Part shown: one piece after another, positions 23,685 to 37,800 of the stretch
Layout of the letters: the number at the start of each line of letters is the position of its first letter
How positions within the stretch are numbered: the stretch's first letter is position 1
Position numbers and translations under genes: made by a program
The notes under the pieces: generated by a model
What the model was told of the DNA's origin: nothing
Databases searched by the model: none
The model's input: the letters and a program-made list of their open reading frames with translations, nothing else
Assembly: GCF_003369915.1 (NCBI RefSeq)
Contig: NC_046675.1
Location: forward strand, 3,472,001-3,536,000
Length of the DNA: 64,000 nucleotides
From: Drosophila miranda
Lineage: Eukaryota; Arthropoda; Insecta; Diptera; Drosophilidae
Reading direction: 5' to 3'

Positions 23685-26600
23685 AGTAGGGACCACAATC
23701 CGTATAGTACATATGTACCAGTACAAGTACGAGTACGAATACGAGTAAGTGCTAGTGTTCAGTGGCAAAAGCCAATGCAGCTGTGGCCTTTAAATGGGAA
23801 CGACATGAGGCCCGACATTTGCTCTTTCGGATTCAATGAATGCTATTATGGCCAATCGTTTGCCAAGTCCTGCAATTGAAAAGATAAATGATTGATTTAG
23901 TCATATTTCTGTAATGCCTTTGCCCTGAAAAGAGCAACTCGAGTCTCGAGCCATTCTCTCAATGGTGATGAATGGGTAAGTGAGTTTTATTCTGAATAGA
24001 TATTAGTAATGATACTTAAATAAAACAAGCATAATACGCTCTTTTATACATTATTGCGGTTAAGAGGGCATTGGAATTTATTGATTTTCTCGGGCACAAC
24101 CCACGGTTTCACGGGATGGGAATAGGAAGAGAAATTCCATCATTTATAGGATCTGCTTTAACTCCGATACCATTCATCATGATAGAGTATGGGCACTTCT
24201 TTAAGGCTTCACTCAACATTTGATTCCTGTTTTGGAATTCCACTGTCGCGTTCTGAATTCGATTTCCATTTACATTTGCATCAATTTGGCATTTGTTGTG
24301 GCAGTTAAATGAACCGCAACGTGCTGGCTATTTGTCTTCTATCTGCCATTCAGGAAGAACAGGCAGCGCAGGGCTGGCCCCCCTCTCATCTACCCAAAGG
24401 AGCAGCTTCAGTGGCTTGGAACAATTTGTAGAACATGCAAATCTCAGAGGCAGGCACACACCCAGACCCAGGCAGACTAGAGCAGACCCCCATAGTCAGT
24501 GGCAGAGTCAGAGTCGGAGCTAAGCCCATAAACACCTTGCGCCTTTGATGGCATTCCATGGGTATATAAATTTCGTTAGCCGCAGGCTCTGTAAATACAA
24601 AGCCGGGCAGACAATGAAATTGAAACCCACACAGAAAACACTTCCAAGTGCCCAGGGGTGGTGCGGCTGTGGCTGTGGAGGTGGAGTAGTGTCTTAGACG
24701 TAATCCCACTCAATTGGTTTAATTTACCATAAACAGCTACCATGCACGAGAGCCGTGAGGGGAAAATTGCCTCTCACTTTTGGGCCTAAAATTGACTTCC
24801 TTCCGTTGGTATGACGGAAGCAGCTGCTGATACCATTCGTGCCTGCTGCTCGATGTCTCTCTCTCTCTCCTGGAGCTGGTCGTCGTCGTGGCTATATTTT
24901 ATCATCAGCGGCAGAGGCTTATCATTAGCAAATGTCAATTTTCAAATTATGTACATTTATTTTGCAATTTGCTTGCCGCGTAATCGATGCCAGCATCCGC
25001 CACCGCCTCCTGCCACACGAATTTTTGGCAAATACTTGAGAGCCGAGGGGTATACTTGTGGATGAAAGTAGGCAAACATTTGGGTGATTCAGCTCATGTA
25101 ATTCCCATGTTAGACAAACTAAGTAAAGTTCAGCAGCCAAATAGGGAAGGGAGTTCTATTTATTTGTGTCGTACATGTGTGCCATACATATGTATGTGTG
25201 GGTAGGGGGGAGAGGGTCTCTCGGGTGATGGACCACCTCTATTTCTCTCTGTGTACCTTCAGGGAAATGAGTTTTATGTGGTTTCTGCCCGGCACTGTGT
25301 GTATGACACTCAGTCACAAAGCGACCGCGACTGAAGTGAACTTTAAATCAATACAGAACAACAAATTGAAAGCCTGGCAGTCGCGCTTTTCCACTTTGCC
25401 TCGAGTCTCCTCTGGCTCCTCCTCTTAGGAGCCAAGTGCTTTTGTCAAACGCATTGTCAATACGTCATAAAAATAACAGCAAGCGAAAGCAAGACAGCGA
25501 CAACAGCCTCGCCAGGGCCCCAACCCCAGAGCGGAAACACAGGCCCAGCCCGAGAGCCCAGCCCAGCTCAGGCCCACACCAAGGGCCCAGTTTTCTGGAT
25601 CCAGCCTTTGTCTGAGTGAAGAGCAGAGGTTGTTGGAAGGAAAAACCGTGGCACAATACATCATATGCAGCAGGTGTGGTGTGCTTCCCCGCATTCCATA
25701 TTATCTGATATTTCTTTATAATGTTTTTCCTTTTTACAGCGAGCATCCACCCAGATCTTGCCCGCATCTTTACCTTTTCCTCGAGCGACTTTTATTTGTG
25801 AAAGTATCTGGGATTTGGCAGCGCCTGTTTACCTTTGGGATTCATTCATTCGTTCGACCTTTCAAAGTTAGCCGAGCGTACAGTGGATGCAAATGCTGGG
25901 CATACGATAAAAATGGTTTTATGTGTTTAAATTCAGGGATAAGCTGAAGCTGAAGGAGCGGACATCTCCTCAAGGTATCATCTTATTCATAAGTGATGTA
26001 AAATGAGACCAACTTTAAATGAATCAATGATCAAAAGAAATGTATGCATTAGTCTAGTGATTCCCTCTCGACGATTACGATATAATCCAAATTGTGTCGT
26101 TTCCATGGGTCGAAATTCTACACCCATTGTGTCTGGCTGTGAATCATCTCCTTTGCGAGTTGTGTGGCCCATTGTGTGGGGTGCAGTTGGGATAGGAGTT
26201 GCGGCGAGACTTTGGCTTGTTAGTTATTTATTCTAACTTATTCTTTGCTTATTTGAATTTGGCCTGTTTGCTTACAGCTGAGCGCACAAGCGATGGTGTT
26301 TGCTCTCTCCAAAAATCCCACACAAAGCCGTACAAATACATTTCGAATTTGTCGAATTTTTTCTTGCTGTTCTGCGGTTTATGTTTGGCTTGGATTTGGA
26401 TTCGGGCTTGGGATTGGGTTTGGGTTTGGCTTAGGCTTTGGCGTGGGTTTTGTCTCGCCCACAGATTGATGGTCAGCTTTAATTACTTTTCGAATGGCAG
26501 TTGGTACCCGCTTTTCTTGGGATTTAATTAATTTTTAATTTATACAAGAAGACAAGGGGTTTTTTTCTCCCTTTCATCCTTTCCGCTAATCGATTTGCGG

Positions 26601-28747
26601 CCCGAAATGCCACTTAAGCACACGCACTTCGTCCTAATGGAGTGACCCAATGGAGATGAAGTCATTTATCATTGGAAGCATTATCCATAAGACAGGACAA
26701 AGGAAGCAAACTCATAAATACACGACCCTCCGCAAAGCGATTTAATTGAGTGCTAAAAGCCTTAAGACAAAGCCCCCCGGAACAAAGGCCGATCGGAGGG
26801 AATGAAATCGGGTCTGAAACTGTTGTCAACCGCCGGACAAATCGGACGAGGGGAACGGGTGTATCGAGGGGGGGGGGCCAAACGGAAGGCGGAAATGGGA
26901 AAACGAATCGAGTCGAATCGAATGGCAGCGAGACGAAACTAATTGGACGCCTGGAAATATGCAAAGATAAATTGACAGCGGTCAGCCGCAGCAAAGAAAC
27001 AAGGTCGCCTCTCCTCTGCCGACGCGTCTGGGGGATCACCGAGGGGAAAACCAGAGTTAACATTGTTTCGCTTATGTTTCGACCATTTGCCAAATCAAAC
27101 AACAAAGGAAACTCAACGAAAATGAAAAGAAAAATAAGAAAAATGAAAAGCGTAAAGCGAAAAGAGGTACCCGCCATACACCACCCACATGGGTATACGT
27201 TCTGTGGGGTTTTGGAGGCTATCAGGCAATCAGGCTGCCGGGGCGGAAGTGAAAGTTCAATTATTCATCTAGCCATCTTGCCTGTGCCTTCTTGCCTTCC
27301 TTATCCTCACACACACACCCACACACACACAGATACATATTCATATGCTGGCCATCAGCGGTCTGGTCTTTCGGCCTTGTTCGCATTTACATTTTAAATT
27401 GCAGTATTAGGAGCTCTATTTGCATTGCTTCTGGCCTCAAATACGCGCTACTCATTCTCTACCAGCATTCTTTTGTAAATTTGGCTTACATTACACACAC
27501 ACACAGATAGGAGTACCCCCGCACCCTCCCACACACACAGACGGACAAGTTTTGGGCCGAAAATAGATGAGCATTTTAGTTGGCATTTTTCAGGTTGGCA
27601 TTTTTGAGGCTTGACAGCAGACAGCAGCGTTGACAGCTGCTCCAGCTCTTGGTCAGCTGCCTCTGCTGCTGCTGTTGCTGCTGCGGTTCCTGTGGCATTG
27701 CCGGTTCCGAGCCCTGCCTGTCTGAATAATGAACTGCATAATTTGAGCCAAATTTTCGTCCAATTTAAGGCCGCCTCCGAGTCCTCCTCCTCCTCGCCTG
27801 CAGGCAGAAAATAGGAATTACAGTTTCAAACATGCATGAATGCCAAATGTCAATGATATACAATTATGAGAATCCAATAACCGCACATTAATAAATGTAC
27901 ATAATAATTATAGACTAAAAGTCGCCACAAATCCTGGCCTAACATATATTTCAATAGACTTTTGCAACATATTATGTATATTTATCAATAACCGCAGTAG
28001 TATGGTAAAGTCAGGGACTTTGCAAACATCCAGCGGGGGGAGAGAGGGAGGTGGTATCCATAGAGAGGCCATATCGTATGGCAAATAAATTTCTTAAATT
28101 TGCAGTAATTTTATCTGTATACCAGGACTCCCTCCGCTAATTAGATTGCATTCTTGTCTAGCGGAAATTGGGTCAGACATTAAGAAGCGCCCCGGCAAAG
28201 GGCGGAGCACACACTGCAGCCCTGCCAGCCTCTGCCTTTCCATAAAGTGGCGGTTATGCAATTTTTAATTAATTTCGATGCCTGCTGCAGCGGCAGCCGC
28301 AGCCGCTTCTGCTGATGCTGCTATCCGCACCCTCCCACACACACACACACAGCCATCACCCAGGAAAACTCTATGCTATATGGATTCTGTGTGTGTCTGC
28401 AGTTTGCCATTTGCATTGTAACTGCATGCCATGGCAGTAGATCTCGGGGCGCTTCCATCCATCGCTCATACTCATAGTCAGAATCAGACTCGTACTCGTA
28501 ACTGTTGAATATTTGAGCATATTTGAACACGGACCGAGCACCGAACACCGAACACCGAGAAGCAGGACTCGGGCTTCCCAATTGCGATCCATGATGCATG
28601 TGACCCTGCTTCCGGCGGGTTGTTTATAACATTTACACGGTTACGGTTACGGTTATGTACTGTACTCCTGGGTTAAAGCCAAAAAGTGTGAAAATTGTTT
28701 GCCCACATGCCCTGGGTCCTCTTCTTACCAGTGGCGTAGAGACGGGA
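23685..28747. other. Gene-free upstream region of Octbeta1R, proximal part
   Basis: Only low-complexity and chance open frames. Just 5' of the receptor start codon is a run of TACTCGTA/TTCGTACTCGTA repeats (about 23700-23745). Possible receptor promoter or 5' UTR introns; no exon can be fixed. Confidence 0.5.
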
Positions 28748-28869
28748 CTCTGGCGGGGCTCTGGCGTGGCTCTGGCGGGGCTCTGGCGCGGCTCTGGCGT
28801 GGCTCTGGCGGGACTCTGGCGTGGCTCTGGCGGGGCTCTGGCGGGGCTCTGGCGGGGCTCTGGCGTTGG
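28748..28869 (+). repeat. 11-bp minisatellite, about 11 copies
   Basis: Tandem CTCTGGCGNGG units with one or two variable positions (G, T, C or A). Because the unit is 11 bp, the translation cycles every three units, giving 11-residue repeats in several frames on both strands that have no stops. Confidence 0.95.
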
Positions 28870-31800
28870 GTTGACCAAATTTACACACGCACCAGGCTGT
28901 ATTAAAATAAATTTACATCACATCGCTTTCCTGCTGACTCTCGTGATGAGAGGTTTTGGAATGACAGACACAAAAATATAACGACTGAAACGTGTCCCTT
29001 ACGCTTTAATTGAAATACAGGGTGCTGCTCTCTGTGGAATAGGGGAGACCAGTTTTCCTTTGGAGAAGTGCGTGCGTAGAAAATATCATTTGTGTATCAT
29101 CGTGTATATACCCCTATTCGTGCTACAGGGTAGCAAGTTGTAAGAACTACGCACGACTGGCCGTCCAGCTACTGCGAAGAGTGTACTATGTACTCTTTTG
29201 GCATGCACGGGTGTACTGGCACTCGTATCGGGTCTAACTTGTGGCTGGCTGTACATATGTTTTCATGCATGTCTGTGCATGTTGGAGTGTGCTTAGGACC
29301 TACCAGGACACGCACTGGACCACCCAGATGGCGGCGGCAGCGGTGGCAGAGGCGAGCAGGTGGCTGGCGCTCCTCTCATGCGTCTGCCGCACTGCCGCCT
29401 TGTGGCTGCCTTCCGCATGATTTTGCATTTCAAATCATTTGCCAGTGCGAGAGAGATGAGAAGAAAGAACTACAAAGACAGAGAGTGGGGAAGAGAGGAA
29501 GAGATGGGTGGCAGGCCGTAGGAGCACGTGCAGTCATGCCACATACAAACATACTTCAAAAGCCGCTGGCTTTATGGCAAGAGGAGAGAGCCGGGCAGAT
29601 AGAGAGAGCGCTGCTGCACGTTGAGAACATTTTGTGAAATGCCAAGCTAACAATAGAAAAGAAGCATCCTTATCAAGGACACCACACTCACAACAAATAC
29701 AGGAAAAAAAGGCTTTCTTCGTGGGACAAATATTCAGATACCCTTGCAGATCCATTGTTCCCACAGCAAAAGCTGAATGTATTATGATCAGAATTACATC
29801 TATGTGAGGAAAGAAGACACAGTTGATGCCTTGGGATGATATAATGATAAAATCTTCGAGACTGAAACTTAATGCATAAAATTTGCATCCAGATAGATCA
29901 GTTTTTCATTCCCGGTAGGCAGTGATCTGTTCCATTAATTATTCCAACCCTTCTATCTATTCGTTGCCAGCATTAAAACCTCGAAAGCACAAATACCCTT
30001 GGAATCAAACAGTATAGGGTATCCCAATCACAGGGGAAGTGGGTGGGACTCTCGTTTCTCTGGCGATGGCAGGGCGAAAAGTAGAAAAATGGAAATGGAA
30101 AACTAAAAACACAGGAAAGTATTTTGCACAATTGTTGTTACTTTTTGTGCTGATTGTTTCAGCGAGCATGTGGGGGCCGCCCAGGAGTGGAAAGATGGGC
30201 GGTGAGTCAGCCTGCTCTTGGCACAAGTGCCTGGCTTTGGTTTTTGTCTGTTATCCGCTGCAACTGCAACTGCAGCAAGCTGGCTGCGAGCTGAGCAACC
30301 TGCAGCCACACGGCTACCAGGACCTTGAGCGATTAGATACTACCCTGTCGGCGCCCTCGCCTGTTGGCAGTCAACACAAACAAGAACTTTGCCAGATAAA
30401 CAGTTGGCGGAGGAGGCAGGCACCTTCATTAGCGTTAATTAATTGTATGGCCCCAAGAAGTCGACGACAACTCAAAAGTTCCGCCCGACGACGACGACGA
30501 CGAGGACATTGACAAACGAAGCGCAAAATTGTCGAACAGGAAATGGAAAGGTAGAAGTGGAAACTTGCCCCAAGAGGTGGCTGCTGCAATGCCTCAACAA
30601 TTAGCATTGAATCACGTACATGGCACAGCCAGGCGTCTCCGTTTTGGAGACGGCATCGGAATCGGAGTCGAGTCACTCACCTAAGTCGATAGTAAATGTC
30701 GATGGCTCCGTGCCTTCGCCACTGCTTTTGCTTCTGCTTCTGCCACTGGCTTTGGCTTTGGCCTTTTCCTGCCAAGTGCACGACCTTCGTTGGCGATTGA
30801 ATTTGACATTGTGCCTGCTGGGCTCACCCACCAAAGACCGCCCTAGTACCTTCTACGAGTACGAGCCACCCGACATCCGCAATGAAAGTCAATTGCCATT
30901 TGCATTTATACCCATGCATGTATCGGTATGTTGTATCTGTGTGTGTCCCACAGCCGTTGTCTCTTAAGGGGACTGGCCCCCAAAAAGAGCGAGCCAGAAT
31001 GCCACGCTTCGATGTGTAAGGGCACGCAAGTGAATCGACTTGGTACTGGCTTTGTTCTGCTCTCGAGTCCCTGGGAGTCCCTTTTTATGGGACGCCCCAG
31101 CACAGTCGACTGTATAAATGCGAGCACATTTTTATGGCATTTTCCTGGCTAATATTCCAGCAATTTTCTACCTATTTTATTTACCCCACCCCCCGCACAG
31201 ACACACACAAACAGAAACACATTTGATTGGGATTGGTATTGGGATTGGGTGATGTCTTTTTCGGGCCAACTTTCCCGACCCATTAGCCCGCAATTACACA
31301 CTTTTCACAGATTGAATTTGATTTTGAGAGTTCTTCCAGGAATTCACATCAAGCTTGATGGCATTTCGATGGTAAAGTTGGCCAAAAGTTGAAATTTAAT
31401 TTAAAGAGCCAGCAAATCACTTACATGTCTAAACTTTCTCTTTCGCTGCTCTCATTTCATTTATTAAATATCAGACAGGAGACTGAGGAGAAGTCATAGA
31501 CCTCCTGTCTGCGGGGGATACTCGTATGTGTGCCTGTATAAGGGGATGCCTCCATCCAGCTCTACGTCTGCCAGACAGTTTCAAGTGGAACGTGTCCAAA
31601 GGTCTAGCCACGCACTTTCGCCATAAATATACTTTTAATAAACCAAAAAGTAGTAGGGAGTGCAGGAGTACAATACAATATTGAAATATGATCAGAAATA
31701 GATAAAATGATTGTAGTTAAATGTAATTGCATGACTTTTTCAAGGAAAACAGAAACGGAAAACCATAAATTATTCAATTCACACCAAAAGTTTTTAGCTA

Positions 31801-34800
31801 AAAATAGTTGGCAAATGGTTTTCAATCGATGATTTATTATCTGCGAAGCAGCAGTCGAGTGCAGTGAATCATTGTTCAACTTCTGCACAATGCCAACTCG
31901 ATTCGGGATTCAATCAGCCCGATGCTGCTGCCACACAGTCTAATTTCGTTTTTATTTGGGCCACCCAAATCGCATCGGGGAGAGAGTTCGTCCTTTTTTT
32001 GTGTGGGATATGCCCCATATCCCTTTCACGGCCAAGCTGAAATATTAAACAGACAAATATGAAATCCCATATTGATGCTCTCGCAGTCCCGCAGTTTGCG
32101 GAGAGACGGAGGACAATTTAACTTTTATTGATGCAGCATATATAATGCGATTTCGAAATGGAAACCGATTGTCAGCAAAGGTCATCCCCATTCACATTCC
32201 CCTCGAACCAAACCACTTCCATAACCATAGTTTATCCCTAGCATATCCCTCCTAGAGAGAGTAGATTGCTTGGGGCAAGGATATTGAGTGGGAAAACTGA
32301 AAGAAAAACAGAAACAACGCTCAGCTCTGCTTTTCTTTCGACGGACAGACAGTCAGACAGAGAGACAGCGGCGCGGCAGTGTGCACATGAAAAATCACGA
32401 AAAATTCAAGCTGACAAGAAACAATATAGACAAGACAACAACAGCCAGAAGCAGCATCTAATGCCGCTACAGCAGGGATGAGATATAGATATAGATACAT
32501 CCCGACATCCCGGCATCCCGACGGTCTTGACGCCTGTCCTTTGTCTCGTTTACGATTTGTGGGCCATTTCCTTGAGCCAACCCCAACGCCAGGAAGGAAA
32601 TTTAAAGTTTCATCTTTGAAACCAAAAACCGAAACTGAAACTCATAAATGTGCTTCAACCGAATATAATAAGGTCAGAAGCAGAATGGACCGGCAACTGT
32701 CCATAAAACGGGGCATGCAGCGAAAGTGATTGAATTAATATATGAGGGGTATATTGCAGCAGGGGGTTCGAAGTAAAACAGAGATCGAATCGGGGTCCGG
32801 CAATGGTTTGTGCTTTGGCTCTGGTTCCTGAGGGAAGACAAAGGCACGGCACGGCACGGGACAGTGTGTGTGTTGGCAGGCAACGCACGCAGCAGATATA
32901 AAGCTATATACGAGAAAGTATATGGATCTATACACATATAAAACGCCTGAGTGTGTGTGTGTGTTCTTGGCCACGCATCATAACATGTCAATACACTCTG
33001 AATCCCGAACGCCATTAAAGTCAAATGCTCTACGGGGAATTTTCAAGGCGACAGGCCAGAGCCCTGCGCAAGGTGGGGCTAAGGATCTACCGCCTGCCCT
33101 ACCTCCCTTCCTCCCTCCCCCACGTAAATTCTATTGTTGCAAAATACAAAATCACATAATGACAAGGACATCGGCATATAAAAACAACAAAACAGCCCCG
33201 AAAATCAAAGTGTAAAATGTTGAAAATCGAATTTGGTCCCAACATTGAACAAAACCAAAAAAAAAAAAGGGAAACGGAAACGGATGTGCGGGCACAACGT
33301 GAGTGTGAGCTATGGGGAGTGGCTGGATGGGTGGTTGGGTGGCAAGGTGACTGTTAGACATGCCATTATTTGTTGATGTATTAAAGCTTTTATTTACATG
33401 CAGGTGAGCACCATTTGTTTGTATTTGTATTTGTATTCAATCAGCGTCAACACGAGCCCCGAAAACAAGAGAAAAGAATCGAAAAATCACACGAGAAGTG
33501 AAGGCAAATCAAATACAATCAAATCACTGGGTCTCTATGCTGTGCCGCCCATGTGTGGAGGGTGGCGGGGTGGTGTCAGTTATTCCAGAAAAATGTCAGC
33601 GCCCAAGTGGTAAACACTCTTGGGCCTCTTCAATGGCTTTTTGGGGCCAACTAATGGCTGCAATTTCGCGCTGTTTTCTTCATTATTATCGCCCTCCGGT
33701 AATGCAGACGATGATGATGATTCTGTTGGCAGTGAGGCATTGTCAGACGCATTGGGAGCTGGGAAAGCTACCCAACTGGCTGGATAATAATATGTCTAGG
33801 CCGAAGCCCCATAGGTGGCACATGGCCTACTTGGACAGCGTTTGTCCTTCGACCGGGGTCCGCCATCAGGCAGCGCCGTAATGAAGCTATAATTAGATGA
33901 GCGCAGTGGCAGTGCCAACCAACCTGGACCCCCATCCACTGCTCCGCAGTGTGTATCTTATGGATACACAGAGACAGAGACACAGCAGAGTCCTGCCTGC
34001 CTGCCAGTTGTATTTTTAGCCAGCGAAATGTAACCAAACGTTTGACTAACCAAACTCCAGATGACAGATGAGCAAAGGGGGAGACAGATGTGTTTATGAA
34101 TGGGTGATTTCCTTTCCCTCAGCACTCATCCATACAATGGCCTCGTATCCTTTGTCCTTCTGTATCTCCCTCCGTACGACCGTGTACGATTATGTCTGTG
34201 TCTATTTGCTGGCAGCTAGTTAGCTGGGCATACATTGCCGCTGTGCAGAGTCACTGGCGTGCGTGGCGTATACGTAATGTGACATGATTTTCGATGGTTG
34301 CCGAATAGATAGAGACATTCCTCTGAAATTCCGCTTCGTGTCTCTCTAATCATGTATCTAATTGAATTTACAAATGCTATAAATGACTGAACAATGGCTA
34401 ATGGGTGTGTAAATGGAATGTTTTGGGTCCAAATATTTAACCAACAAAAGCCTTTATCGAAGTTAATATTCAAATAGAAATGAATACCACCAATTGTCCA
34501 TCAATATTTGACTAATTTCAATTATTAATTGCATTCCATTTCACTCAACATTTGATGGGATTATGTGGGAGGAAGTAATATTTAATTGTGAATTGTTAAA
34601 AGAGTCGCGTTTGGGCGGTTATTCCATCGACCTGTCGAACATATTTCTGGCCGCAAACGATGCCAATTTCCCCTAATTGAAATACCGTTCAATCAACTGC
34701 CAGACAAAGGACCATTATAGTATATATATAGAGCATAAGCTTAACAAGCGAACACTCAAATTTAGTTCTAGCCAGGTCATCAATCAAAACAAAAGCAAGG

Positions 34801-37800
34801 AGGTGCCTGAATTCGCCTCCTCCCACTCCATTCTGCTGCAAGTCCATGCAAGGTCGAATATTGCCCAGAACCGTACTATTATCAGCCTCCTCTCAGCGCC
34901 GTTAGCCGCTTATTTAGCCCCGTTGTTCTGGCCAATTAAAAACCAAACAAATGAAGCCAGAGGGCAACTGCGGTCCTGAGCAATGAAAATCAAATCAGAT
35001 GAAGATGGAGATGCAGACAACTCATTCGGGGCACCATCAATCAAACAATCACTTAATGAACTACTTCAAAAGCAGACGATGCCCCCAATCCTTTCTATGA
35101 TGGCCCCTGATCCCATGCCGGAGGCGCAACAAGAACACCAACAACAACAACGAACGCAGACAAACACGCCAATTTCCACTCGCAGTTTTGTTCTCACTTT
35201 TGTACACCCATTGCCAGAAGAGTACGAGGGTGTATTTGTCGGCGATCTTTGCGATACGATGAGTATGAAAATAATGCTATGGCCTCAACCACTATCCAAT
35301 ATATCGATACAATCTGCGGACACTGATCGTGTTAATGGAGAAACCCTTGTGGGAACCCTTTAGCACCTCTGAGTACCAGGTATCTTATTGTCGAATCACT
35401 CCATGCCCTTTTGTTGCTGGTGCTTCTTTTTTCCCCGTTTGTGGCATTAATTGCCTGGCGCTGCTTTTGTGGCATCGATTGAAAAAGTTTTTGGGAATAT
35501 CCCCGGCTCCCGGCCACTGGCTCCCAAGTGAAGGCACTCGCCCCCACAAAAACTTTTCCAGTACTTTGGTGGTGGAGCACATAACGCTTAAAATACGTTT
35601 AATTGAGAGTCATCGGGGCGGCTCCTTATAGTCTGTGCGTGTATACAATGCGCCCAAACATACACACGTACATATGCATTGGGGGAAAACCCCGAAAGAT
35701 TTTGCTCAAACTATTCGAACAATCTCTGCCCGCGGGACTACTACAAAATATTATTGAAAATAATTCGTTTACACATTGTTAAGCGATAACCGGTCTGGGG
35801 CTGGAAGTTATTTTTCTAAAATTCGATGTCGATGTTTATCCACATGCCCAGGTGGGCGGAATAAGCCCTAGAGGAGGAGGAGTGGGAGGAAGGAGGCGGT
35901 CCAGCTGAAATTAATATTGAAATTGTGGCCACAAATTCCACTTGCACTCCCCGAAAGTTGCCATCATCTTGTGTGGTAGAGCATTTCCTCTGGCCGACCG
36001 CAATTTGCCGGAAAACTTTTGAACTTTTTGGAAAAGTTTACTTTATCAACTTCTTCTTCATAGTTTCGTAAGACCAAATCAGAAAAAAGGCAGACAAGGA
36101 CAGGGAAAGTTGGTGGTTTACACAGAAATGGAGGGAGAGAGGGAGTGGTATAGGGTGAAGGCAGGCAAATTACTGGGCTAATGCCTAACAAATCGATGTG
36201 CTACGGACCCGGCTACGTGACAGTTGCCAGTTTAATTAAAATGAAATGCGCTAATGGAAATCCAAACCAGAACTCAGGCCCCACAACACACGCTCCACCT
36301 TCCCCCAGCCAGCGCCACCGCCAACGCCAACGCCACCCCCCAGGTGAGCCACATTTCGTTATGATTAAACAGGCCCACGAGTGCCTGATGCGCGAATAAA
36401 TAACCCACCTTCCTTCCTTCTACTCCCACTTCCCCGTGTGTGGGAGGAGAGGCAGAGAAAGTGGCAGAGACATTGTGGGGGACGCAGAGTGGGTGTCCAA
36501 GTAGGAGCCAGAGTGGGTGCGGATGGGGGTGTGGGTGTGGGTGTGGGGGAAAAACCTGAGATCTACTCGTGTGTGTGGGAAAACCTTTTCAGTCGGTCAT
36601 GTCTATATTTTGGTACGTGAAATATTTATAATTCCATTTTGAACAGCTCAAGGCAAGGATAAGCCTAGGCTGGACCTTATTTTTAGACACTCTATGCCAC
36701 AACAGAGTGGAGTGGTATAGTTGCAGACAGACTGTCAGCCAGGGCATAGGAAAACTATTAAAATTTATGCGTAGCCAACAGTAGAACAACACAAATGTCG
36801 CGGCCTTTGGACACACACACAATACACTCAGAGCCGCAGCAGGAGCCGGGGTGGAAAAACGTATCAGGGGACAGACGACATGTAAATGCTGACAAACCAT
36901 AAAATGTGGCCAGCCATGGAGTAATGCCACCTGCTGACAAGTGGCCAGGACCTTGAGGTGGTGGGAGTTCGCTGAACTGCCGCGGGCCTAATCCCATACG
37001 GAGACCTCAAGAGCCTAACTCAGCAAATCCTGTGGGATGTTCTTAAAGCGAATGTCTGGCAGATGGCAGAAGGGAAATTTGAAGGAATACGAGCGTTCCC
37101 TGGATTTTAGATTACAAATTTTACATTTTCTTTTAAGCTGGACTTTGAAATATCATCAGAAAATAGTCAATTAAGCAAAGTCATAAATTTCGCCATAATT
37201 ATAAACTGTATTCCAACAGAAAGGTCGAATAGTTCGTTAAATTTCTTCACAAATGAAACTTTTTATGAGCCATAAATGAAAGTTTTTTCTCTCTTTTGTG
37301 CTCTAGCCATCTTAGTCTCCATTTCCAAGATAACTTTCACTATTATCAAGAATAGTTCACAGTTGCTTTAAATTCAATAAACGAACCATGAAAGCACACA
37401 AGAGATAGTACTTATACTTAGGCAAAAAAGTGTTGACAAACTAGAGCCATGTCGGGCATTTAAGGCCCTCAGGCAAAAACTGCTTACACAGATTCTTGTT
37501 TGCCGTCATCGTACTCGAATTTATTGTACTTGTTGTTGTTTGGGCTCCGGAGAGACTTGGTCCCGGGATGGCCAACTTAACGCCTTCGAGTTGTAAAACA
37601 CTTAGCGGTTTTTTCGTGTTTTTCCTGCTTTTCCTCGTGTACTCTACTTTACTTTACTCCAAACACACACAGGGCCGGGGGTTAGGGAAGGAGTACCCTC
37701 TGGAAGGGATGGCTGGATGGATGGAGGCACAGGCACACAGGCACACGCGATGAAATCCGCGCCAGGCAAATTTTTGTTGTGCTGCAGATAATTTAGCGCA

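Noticed and set aside
23685..23768. N-terminal extension of Octbeta1R (Tyr/Ser repeats) from a TTG
   Set aside because: It is a translation of a TACTCGTA simple repeat and lacks an ATG.
28633..28981. Four overlapping open frames with Pro/Arg/Trp repeats
   Set aside because: They are translations of the 11-bp minisatellite in different frames.
34983..35363. 126-codon ATG-started frame (MKIKSDEDGD...)
   Set aside because: No recognisable domain, no splice partners and Gln-repeat content; most likely chance in the gene-free interval.
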